From: UTCFX2 sp963726375
GTDB lineage: Bacteria; Chloroflexota; Anaerolineae; Anaerolineales; UBA4823
DNA: 64,000 nucleotides
Assembly: GCA_963726375.1 (NCBI GenBank)
Contig: CAVSCE010000008.1
Span: forward strand, 682,001 to 746,000
Direction: 5' to 3'
Position 1 is the stretch's first letter. Every line of letters begins with the position of its first letter. The notes below the pieces were generated by a model. That model searched no databases and was not told where the DNA came from. It was given only the letters and a program-made list of their open reading frames with translations. The translations under genes were made by a program, and so were the position numbers. Below are positions 57,434-64,000 of the stretch, piece by piece.

Positions 57434-58225
57434 TCAGGAATTTTCGTCATTTTGATTCTGGGGCTCTGGATTGCCGCCAGGAATTTCTCGTCTACCTTGC
57501 TCAGAGAAGCAGACTCTGAGCAAATCGGGGCGCTTTTCCCAGGTGCGCAGCAAAGATTGCTCTCTGCGCCAGCGGGCGATGCGCCCATGGTCTCCGGACA
57601 ACAGGATTTCTGGGACCTGCCAGCCGCGAAAATCAGGCGGGCGGGTGTAGTGCGGGTATTCCAGCAGGCCGGATGCATGCGAGTTGTCCAATGCGCCTTC
57701 CGGATCCCCCAATGCGCCGGGAATCCAGCGAGAGACGGCATCGATCAAGACCAGGGCGGCTAATTCCCCCCCGGTGATTACGTAATCGCCGATTGAAATC
57801 TGATCCGTCGCCAGGTACTGGCGAACACGCTCGTCCACGCCTTCATAACGACCACAGATCAAGGCGAGGTGGCGCGTCTCATCGCGGATGGGAGGGTCTC
57901 CAAAGGCCAGCTCCCCTGCAACCTGCTGGGTGAACTGGCGGCCTTGCGGCGTCAGCAAAATTACCGGACATGAAGGCGGAATCCCCAGGACAGCTTCGAT
58001 CGCGGCAAAGATCGGCTCGGGCTTCATCACCATCCCACCGCCGCCGCCATACGGCTCGTCATCGGTGATGTGGTGGCGGTCAATCGCATAATCGCGAATG
58101 TTATGAAGATCGACGACGATCAACCCGCGCTGACGGGCGCGCTGCAAGATGCTGCTTTCGAGATAGGGTCCGAATACCTCGGGAAGAAGGGTGAAAACAT
58201 GAAAGTGAACGGCAGGAAGAGCCAT
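57434..58225 (-). CDS. trmD: tRNA (guanine-N1)-methyltransferase TrmD
   Basis: Makes m1G37 in tRNA, which prevents frameshifting; it uses S-adenosylmethionine bound in a SPOUT trefoil knot. Motifs: YGGGGGMVMKPEPI, ICGRYEGVDERV, YVITGGELAALVLIDAV and ALDNSHASGLLEYPHYTRP. The 263-residue length is normal. Unlike the common rpsP-rimM-trmD-rplS order, trmD here is with an MFS transporter and a pseudouridine synthase. The frame is intact. Confidence 0.94.
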   Translation of the reverse strand: MALPAVHFHVFTLLPEVFGPYLESSILQRARQRGLIVVDLHNIRDYAIDRHHITDDEPYGGGGGMVMKPEPIFAAIEAVLGIPPSCPVILLTPQGRQFTQQVAGELAFGDPPIRDETRHLALICGRYEGVDERVRQYLATDQISIGDYVITGGELAALVLIDAVSRWIPGALGDPEGALDNSHASGLLEYPHYTRPPDFRGWQVPEILLSGDHGRIARWRREQSLLRTWEKRPDLLRVCFSEQGRREIPGGNPEPQNQNDENS

Positions 58226-58336
58226 AACTTCATTCTAGCCGCGAGGCTGAAGGCTGACAAGGTCAGAGGAAGAATCAGATGAGTTGACTTTATTATTTTG
58301 ATAACCTGTTAATAACCTCGGCTTAACCCGGATCGC

Positions 58337-58366
58337 TTGACGACAAGTCGAAATGAATGGTTTAAT
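58337..58366 (+). promoter_or_regulatory. promoter of the first TPR gene
   Basis: TTGACG (58337-58342), an 18-base spacer and TTTAAT (58361-58366). The ATG at 58374 is 7 bases further on, which implies a leaderless transcript and decides the start against the in-frame ATG at 58353. Confidence 0.75.
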
Positions 58367-58373
58367 AGTACTC

Positions 58374-59630
58374 ATGTACCTGCGCGGCAATAAGTGGACG
58401 ATGACGAGGCGGACGAGGCGCGCCCCGATCTGGAGGCTTTTTCTTCTGGTCGGGCTGATCGGCGCGGCGTTTTACGTTAACCAGGTGGTCGTGCCTGCGA
58501 CGCCACCGCTTTTTGTTCCGACGGCGACCCCGACGCGCAGCCCTGAATTTTTTGTCAACCAGGCAGAAGAATACTACAACACGGGCAAAATCAGCCTGGC
58601 GGTTAAATCTTACAAGGATGCGATTTCTTCGGACCCTGTCAATCCATCCAACTACGTTGCGCTGGCGCGCCTGCAGGTGATCAGCGGAGATTATGAGGAG
58701 GCTGTTGAGAATTCCCAGAATGCATTATTGAAGAATCCGAATAATCCAATGGCTTATGCGGTCATGGGTTGGGGATTGGGCTTCCAGGAGAAATACGGTG
58801 AAGCTGAAATCGCGATCAAGAAAGCGCTTTCGCTTGATCCGAACAACGCGCTGGCTTATGCATATCTTGCGGAATTATTAATGGTGCAAGGAGATTACAC
58901 CCTTTACGATAGAGCTGCGGAAGCCTCGCAGAAGGCGCTGCAATATGGACCGGAACTGATGGAATCTCATCGCGCCCGCGGGATCGTCCTATTGAATACC
59001 CAGAACCTTGAAGAAGCCCTGCAAGAATTCCAGACTGCGATGACGATCAACAAGAATATCCCCGACCTGAACCTTTATGCGGGGATCACCTATAAGGCGC
59101 TGGGCGATTACAACCAGGCTCAAGAAGCGCTTCTGGCGGCTTATGCCTTGGACCCGACGGACACCGTCGCACTGACAGAACTTTCGCGAGCGTTTTTTGG
59201 GGACGGCCGTTTTCCACAAGCCGCACAGTACGCCGAAGAGGCTGTCAAAGTCGATCCGGCTGACCCGCGGCTGCACGGCAACCTTGGAATCATCTACTAC
59301 AAACAGGAGAAATATGCCGAGGCTATCGAGTCGCTCAAGCTGGCTGTCCGCGGCGGGATGAGCGAGGATGGCACAGCAGTCGAGGGGGCCCCGCTGGATT
59401 ACGGCAGAGTAGAAGAGTACTACTGGTACTACGGTTTTGCCCTGGCGCGCAGCAACCTCTGCACAGAAGCGGTGCCGGTATTTCAGGCGCTGCTGACAGG
59501 CGTCCCTAACGATGAGATCGCGATCTATAACGCGACAGAAGGGCTGGCGATGTGCCAGCGGAGCATCGAGTCGCCTGCCCCTCCGACCGAAACCCCCCCG
59601 GCGGAGACAACCCCTACGCCCGAAGGATAA
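58374..59630 (+). CDS. membrane-anchored TPR protein
   Basis: A ~418-residue protein with a short N-terminal membrane anchor (LFLLVGLIGAAFYVNQVVV), a Thr-Pro linker (VPTATPTRSPEF) and then ~8 tetratricopeptide repeats (YYNTGKISLAVKSYKDAISSDPVNPSNYVALARLQ and similar). It ends in a Pro/Thr-rich tail. Topology suggests that the repeats lie outside the membrane. The start at 58374 follows from the promoter position. It is followed after 2 bases by a second gene of the same plan, so they form an operon. The binding partner is unknown. Confidence 0.75.
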   Translation: MYLRGNKWTMTRRTRRAPIWRLFLLVGLIGAAFYVNQVVVPATPPLFVPTATPTRSPEFFVNQAEEYYNTGKISLAVKSYKDAISSDPVNPSNYVALARLQVISGDYEEAVENSQNALLKNPNNPMAYAVMGWGLGFQEKYGEAEIAIKKALSLDPNNALAYAYLAELLMVQGDYTLYDRAAEASQKALQYGPELMESHRARGIVLLNTQNLEEALQEFQTAMTINKNIPDLNLYAGITYKALGDYNQAQEALLAAYALDPTDTVALTELSRAFFGDGRFPQAAQYAEEAVKVDPADPRLHGNLGIIYYKQEKYAEAIESLKLAVRGGMSEDGTAVEGAPLDYGRVEEYYWYYGFALARSNLCTEAVPVFQALLTGVPNDEIAIYNATEGLAMCQRSIESPAPPTETPPAETTPTPEG

Positions 59631-59632
59631 GA

Positions 59633-61064
59633 ATGCAGCGTGAAATAAGCGGGAAGGGCCCAACATTCCACCGTGAACAGCGGGGGACAAGCTTTTATCG
59701 GATCATGATCTTGCTCGGCTTGATCGTCGCCGGCATCTGGGTTTTGGGGATGGTCCAGCGCCGCGAGATCATCTCTCCATCTTGAGCCGACACGGACTCC
59801 GACCCGGATTGCCGAGTCCTACTTCTTAGAAGCCCAGGCCTATTTTGATGCAGGCGTGCTGGATAACCCGACCACACCTACGGCTGTTGTCGGCAGCGGA
59901 GATAATTTTGTTATCAACGATGCGATCGACGCCTATCAAGCTGCGCTGGTTGGCGATCCAGAGAACGCCAGCGCATGGGCTGAGCTAGCCCGGATCCAGG
60001 CTTATTCTTCCAATATGCTCCGAAACGACACAGAGCGGCTGGAGAGGCTGAAGCAAGCGAAGGCTTCAGCGGATCGAGCCGTGGAGATCTCTCCGGACGA
60101 CAGCGCCATCCATGCCATCCGGGCATTTGTGCTGGATTGGTATGCCTATAATTCGTTTGTCTCTATGGAAGAACAGGTGGATTTGCTGCTAGAAGCCGAG
60201 CGGGAAGCCTCGCGCGCCTTTCAGCTCGACCCGGAGAATGCGCTTGCGCTGGCGTATTATGCAGAAATCCTCGCCGACCAGCAAAAATGGACGCAGGCTG
60301 AGAAATACGCCGCCCAGGCCGTGGCGCTTGATCCTGAATCCATGGACACCCACCGGGTTTATGGATATGTATTAGAGACCCTGGGGAAATACAACAGCGC
60401 GATCCAACAATATCAGGAAGCCGCCCGCATTAATCCGAATATGACTTTCCTGTACCTGCGAATCGGCCAGAATTTCCGCGAGGGGATCAGAAATCCCGAC
60501 CGCGCCCTGGAGTACTTCGACCGGGCGGCCAAGATCAACCAGGCGCTGGGTGTGCAGAATTCTCTCCCTTATATCGAAATTGCACGAACCTACACGCAGA
60601 TCGGCCAGTTCTTTGCTGCATCGATCAACGCCGAGAAAGCGCTTGAGCTTGATCCCAGCAGCGCGACAACATACGGCCAGCTGGGGATCATTTTCAGACG
60701 GGCGCGCAACTACGAAGGCGCGATGTCGCTGCTGCAGTGCGCGGTCGTCGGCTGCACCGCCGAGGAAAACGAAATGGGGAAAGTTGCAATCGAAGGCTTG
60801 CCGCTCTCGAGCATCACGACTGCGTATTATTATGTGGAGTACGGGACAAACCTGGCTTTCCTCAGCCGCCCGAATGAGAACTACTGCCCGCAGGCAATTG
60901 AGGTCCTTTCTAAAGTGCGGGCGTCTTATGGGGACGACCCGGTGCTGATGGGAATCGTCGAGGACAGCGAGGGGATCTGCCGGAACCTGGCTGCCGGGCA
61001 GGCTGTGCCGACGATCACCCCGATGCCGACGGAAACCCCGGCCGGTTCGACTGTCCCCGGTTAG
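59633..61064 (+). CDS. membrane-anchored TPR protein, paralogue
   Basis: A ~477-residue relative of the upstream protein: membrane anchor (IMILLGLIVAGIWVLGMVQ), linker TRTPTRIAES, then tetratricopeptide repeats (e.g. EASRAFQLDPENALALAYYAEILADQQKWTQAEKYAAQA) and a Thr/Pro tail. It begins with GAAGGATAAG-ATG, 2 bases after the upstream stop. The frame changes near 59778 (REIISPS to LEPTRTPT). The two paralogues probably bind each other or a common surface partner. They lie next to the groESL operon but have a separate promoter. Confidence 0.75.
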
Positions 61065-61133
61065 GCCCTGCGGGAATCAGGCTGAAATTGTAAGCGTTTT
61101 ATAAGAATCCACCCAAATCGGCATTCTTACCCC

Positions 61134-61162
61134 TTGACTTTCCCTTCAAACCTGAGTATTAT
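61134..61162 (+). promoter_or_regulatory. promoter of groESL
   Basis: TTGACT (61134-61139), 17-base spacer, TATTAT (61157-61162), followed by CIRCE ~11 bases downstream of the -10 box. Confidence 0.88.
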
Positions 61163-61173
61163 TCGGAGGCAGT

Positions 61174-61200
61174 TTAGCACTCAATAGAGTAGAGTGCTAA
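61174..61200. promoter_or_regulatory. CIRCE operator before groESL
   Basis: TTAGCACTC-N9-GAGTGCTAA, a second perfect CIRCE copy in the window, placed at the transcription start of groESL. It links GroE production to HrcA. Confidence 0.98.
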
Positions 61201-61253
61201 TCAGTAACAAAGAGCTAATTCGTAATTAATCCATACCATAACTGGAGGTTCGT

Positions 61254-61550
61254 ATGTCCCTTAAGCTCAAACCACTCGGCAATCGTGTAGTTGTCGAACC
61301 CCTCGAGCAGGAAGAAGTCACTGCTGGTGGGATCGTTCTCCCAGAAACAGCGAAAGAGAAACCGCAAAAAGGCAAAGTCCTTTCCGCAGGTCCTGGCGAC
61401 CGGGATGAGGACGGCGATTATATCCCGATGGACGTCAAAGAAGGCGACACGGTGCTTTTCGCTAAATACGCTGGCACTGAGATCAAGCTGGACGGCAAAA
61501 AACTGCTGATCCTGCGCGAAACTGATCTTCTGGCTATTGTTCTTGAGTAA
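61254..61550 (+). CDS. groES: co-chaperonin GroES
   Basis: A 98-residue heptameric lid of the GroEL chamber. The mobile loop is EQEEVTAGGIVLPETAKEKPQ and the conserved end is DGKKLLILRETDLLAIV. The start follows GGAGG. It is 26 bases before groEL in a CIRCE-controlled operon. The frame is intact. Confidence 0.97.
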   Translation: MSLKLKPLGNRVVVEPLEQEEVTAGGIVLPETAKEKPQKGKVLSAGPGDRDEDGDYIPMDVKEGDTVLFAKYAGTEIKLDGKKLLILRETDLLAIVLE

Positions 61551-61576
61551 TCCCTAACCTAAAGGAGTATAGAAAT

Positions 61577-63205
61577 ATGGCTAAGCAATTAATCTTCTCG
61601 GAAGATGCACGTCACAAACTCTCGAAGGGTATGGAGACGCTCGCAACAGCAGTCGCCACGACCCTCGGACCGAAGGGACGCAATGTCGCCCTTGATAAGA
61701 AATTTGGCTCCCCCACAATCACACACGACGGCGTTACCGTTGCGAAGGAAATTGAGCTTCAGGACCCCTTTGAGAACATGGGTGCGCAGCTCCTGAAAGA
61801 AGCTGCCACCAAGACGAATGATATCGCCGGCGACGGCACGACCACTTCAACGGTGCTGGCTCATGCGATCGTCATGGAAGGCATGAAGAACCTGGCGGCT
61901 GGCTACAACCCCATGCTGCTGAAGCGCGGCATCGAAGCGGCGACAAAAGTTGTATCCGAGAAAATCAACAAGCAGGCAATCGAGCTCACCACAAAAGCCG
62001 AGATTGCAAACGTCGCATCCATTTCTGCCCAGGACCGAACCATAGGCGAGCTCATCGCTGAGGTGATGGACAAAGTTGGCAAAGACGGCGTCATCACAGT
62101 TGAAGAGTCCAAAGGCCTGGAATTCGAGACCGAATACGTCGAAGGTATGCAGTTTGACCGCGGCTACATCTCGGCTTACTTCATCACCGATCCGGACCAC
62201 ATGGAAGCTGCAATCAGCGAACCTTATTTGTTGATCTACGATAAGAAGATTTCTGCTGCAACGGACATTGTCCCGATCCTCGAGAAGCTTGTCCAGATCG
62301 GCAAGCGCGAGCTGGTGATCATCGCCGAGGACATCGACGGCGAAGCACTTGCAACATTGGTCCTGAACAAGCTGCGCGGTATGCTGAACGTTGTCGCAGT
62401 CAAAGCCCCTGGCTTTGGCGACCGCCGCAAAGCGATGCTGCAGGATATCGCAATCCTGACCGGCGCGCAGGTGATCTCTGAAGAAACCGGCCGCAAGCTG
62501 GAAAGCACCACAATCAGCGACCTCGGCCGCGCCGAAAAGGTCGTCGTCAACAAGGACGACACCACCGTGATCGGCGGCAAGGGTGATTCCCCCCAGATCA
62601 AGGGCCGGATCGAGCAGATTCGGGTCGAGATCGACAAGAGCACCAGCGATTACGACAAAGAGAAACTTCAGGAACGGCTGGCGAAGCTTTCCGGCGGCGT
62701 AGCAATCATCCGCGTCGGCGCAGCCACCGAGACCGAGCTGAAGGAAAAGAAGCACCGCGTTGAGGACGCCCTTTCGGCGACCCGCGCTGCGGTGGAAGAA
62801 GGCATCGTGCCCGGCGGCGGTGTGGCTCTGATCAACGCTGTCCCGGACCTGCTGAAGCTGAAGATGGACAACGAAGACGCGCAGATCGGCGTCAATATCG
62901 TCCGCAAGGCGCTCGAAGTCCCGATGCGCAAGATCGCCGAGAACGCTGGCAAAGATGGCTCGGTTGTGCTCGAAGGTGTTCGCCGGGCGCAGAAGGAAAA
63001 GAAGAACCTGAAGATCGGTTACGACGTCATCTCTGAAGAATATGTGGACATGGTGAGCAACGGCGTGATCGACCCCGCGAAGGTGACCCGCGGCGCGCTG
63101 GAGAACGCTGCCTCGATCGCAGCAATGATCTTGACGACCGAAGCTTTGATAACGGACATTCCTGAGAAGGATAAGCCGGCTCCTCCGCAGATGCCCGATT
63201 ATTAA
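61577..63205 (+). CDS. groEL: chaperonin GroEL
   Basis: A 542-residue ATP-dependent folding chamber. Motifs: LATAVATTLGPKGRNV, DGTTTSTVLAHAI (ATP-binding), the apical segment GDRRKAMLQDIAILTGAQV, and GGGVALINAVPDLL of the equatorial domain. It ends PAPPQMPDY, without the usual GGM repeat tail. The start has AAAGGAG upstream. It follows groES and precedes a strong intrinsic terminator. The frame is intact. Confidence 0.97.
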   Translation: MAKQLIFSEDARHKLSKGMETLATAVATTLGPKGRNVALDKKFGSPTITHDGVTVAKEIELQDPFENMGAQLLKEAATKTNDIAGDGTTTSTVLAHAIVMEGMKNLAAGYNPMLLKRGIEAATKVVSEKINKQAIELTTKAEIANVASISAQDRTIGELIAEVMDKVGKDGVITVEESKGLEFETEYVEGMQFDRGYISAYFITDPDHMEAAISEPYLLIYDKKISAATDIVPILEKLVQIGKRELVIIAEDIDGEALATLVLNKLRGMLNVVAVKAPGFGDRRKAMLQDIAILTGAQVISEETGRKLESTTISDLGRAEKVVVNKDDTTVIGGKGDSPQIKGRIEQIRVEIDKSTSDYDKEKLQERLAKLSGGVAIIRVGAATETELKEKKHRVEDALSATRAAVEEGIVPGGGVALINAVPDLLKLKMDNEDAQIGVNIVRKALEVPMRKIAENAGKDGSVVLEGVRRAQKEKKNLKIGYDVISEEYVDMVSNGVIDPAKVTRGALENAASIAAMILTTEALITDIPEKDKPAPPQMPDY

Positions 63206-63245
63206 GATTGCGTGCTCAGGCACCTAAGAACTAAGTTGATGGACG

Positions 63246-63278
63246 AACTGGCCTCGAATTTTCGGGGCCAGTTTTTTA
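63246..63278 (+). terminator. intrinsic terminator of groESL
   Basis: CTGGCC (63248-63253) pairs with GGCCAG (63266-63271) around a 12-base loop, and TTTTTT follows directly (63272-63277). It closes the groESL transcript. Confidence 0.88.
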
Positions 63279-63373
63279 TTCTAAGAAGTCTGGATAATTT
63301 CCAGTAATGGTACAATCGAATCGTCGGGTCGGATTTCGAGCGACACGTCGCAACTTCCTATAAGGAGATTCTC

Positions 63374-64000
63374 GTGAGACAACACGCCATACCTTCAAAC
63401 TTATCCGATACGAAATGGGACATCATCATCATTGGGGCAGGAATTAACGGGACTGGAATTGCCCGAGATGCTGCGCTGCGAGGTTTGAAAGTGCTGCTGC
63501 TCGAGAAGGAAGATATCTCGAGCGGAACTTCGGCGTGGTCGTCTCGCCTGATCCACGGTGGCCTGCGCTATCTTGAGTACATGGAAATCTCGCTCGTGCG
63601 CGAATCTTTACGGGAGCGGGAGCGCTTGCTCAAAAATGCGCCCCACCTGGTCAAACCGCTCAAGTTTACGATCCCGTTTTACAAACAAAACCGGCGCGGT
63701 CCGCTGCTTTTCCGGATGGGTATGCTGGCTTACGATGTGCTCTCCTTCGATAAATCGCTGGACCACCATCACGTTCTCTCCAATCAGCAAGTTTTTGAGA
63801 AGATCGGGAAGCTCAGCCCGGATGGCCTGCGAGGCGCCGCGACATATTACGACTGCCAGACGGAGTACGCCGAGCGTCTGAGCGTGGAGAACGTCCTTTC
63901 GGCGCAGGAAAACGGCGCGGTAGTCATTAATTATGCAAAAGTAGATCGTTTCATCCTGGAAGGCAGCACTGTGCAGGGAGTGGAATTCAGCGATCTGCTC
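63374..64000 (+). CDS. glpD: aerobic glycerol-3-phosphate dehydrogenase, N-terminal part
   Basis: The gene starts at GTG 63374 (TAAGGAG upstream) and runs open to the end of the window (209 residues seen). It has the FAD-binding motif GAGINGTG, a second dinucleotide motif LLEKEDISSGTSAWSSRLIHGG (broken into short parts: LLEKED, SSGTSAWSS and RLIHGGLRYLE), and the glpD/glpA-type segment PHLVKPLKFTIPFY. It oxidises sn-glycerol 3-phosphate to dihydroxyacetone phosphate at the membrane with a quinone as acceptor. GlpD or GlpA cannot be told apart from this part alone. The frame is intact. Confidence 0.88.
   Translation, partial: MRQHAIPSNLSDTKWDIIIIGAGINGTGIARDAALRGLKVLLLEKEDISSGTSAWSSRLIHGGLRYLEYMEISLVRESLRERERLLKNAPHLVKPLKFTIPFYKQNRRGPLLFRMGMLAYDVLSFDKSLDHHHVLSNQQVFEKIGKLSPDGLRGAATYYDCQTEYAERLSVENVLSAQENGAVVINYAKVDRFILEGSTVQGVEFSDLL

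Noticed and set aside
61847..63223. 458-codon open frame antisense to groEL
   Set aside because: It is the mirror of the groEL frame with no initiation site or family match; GC-rich codon bias leaves the antisense frame open.

Overview
The window looks like a chromosomal segment of a GC-rich Chloroflexota bacterium, probably class Anaerolineae. This is inferred from gene content: hrcA-grpE-dnaK-dnaJ-prmA with a perfect CIRCE element, a second CIRCE before groESL, many TPR proteins, Thr/Pro-rich lipoproteins, zinc-ribbon signalling proteins, an archaeal-type phosphoglycerate mutase and non-pyrrolysine MttB-family methyltransferases. No rRNA, tRNA, CRISPR array, insertion sequence or integrase was recognised. 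A warning applies to the whole window: about half of the longer genes are split by single-base indels, often in homopolymers. Genes that should be essential (dnaK, grpE) are hit too, so these are most likely sequence errors. I give each such gene as one CDS and state where the reading frame changes.

Layout. 1-2.5 kb: end of a PEP/pyruvate-binding protein, a deoxynucleoside kinase and a PP2C phosphatase. 2.5-10.2 kb (minus strand): a DUF697-like zinc-ribbon protein, a DrrAB-type ABC exporter, and a giant sensor joining zinc ribbons, a class III nucleotide cyclase, an AAA ATPase, TPRs and an oligopeptide-binding domain. 10.3-12.6 kb: an AT-rich island with a PD-(D/E)XK nuclease/DUF2075 helicase, probably acquired. 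12.6-19 kb: a lipoprotein, DinB-like protein, phosphoglycerate mutase, M20 hydrolase, beta-grasp protein and M1 metallopeptidase lipoprotein. 19.1-28.3 kb: a catabolic cluster with a GntR regulator, a corrinoid protein, three MttB-type methyltransferases, an S9 peptidase and an M20D amidohydrolase. 28.3-33.3 kb: a MacB/LolD-type ABC system with a divergent TetR regulator. 33.4-35.9 kb: a LOG protein, rho and a 61-residue ORF, closed by a strong terminator. 35.9-49.5 kb: a secreted lysozyme-like protein, DNA polymerase I, a TPR protein, a small lipoprotein, a HAD phosphatase, a DUF6504 protein, PolX, a TNase-like/lamin-tail protein and a zinc-ribbon Ser/Thr kinase. 49.5-55.4 kb (minus): the HrcA heat-shock operon ending in prmA. 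55.5-58.2 kb: pseudouridine synthase, MFS transporter and trmD. 58.3-63.3 kb: two membrane-anchored TPR proteins and groES-groEL. 63.4 kb to the end: the start of glpD.

How the genes fit together. The 19-28 kb cluster reads as a regulated pathway that takes methyl groups from unknown methylamine or betaine-like substrates onto a corrinoid protein, with hydrolases that could release such substrates from conjugates. The corrinoid-to-folate methyltransferase and the corrinoid reactivator are not in the window. Phosphatase, kinase and cyclase genes suggest rich intracellular signalling, and zinc ribbons recur in three of these proteins. The two CIRCE elements tie the DnaK and GroE chaperone systems to HrcA. 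Several promoters put the -10 box only 6-10 bases before the ATG, which suggests leaderless transcripts for some genes.
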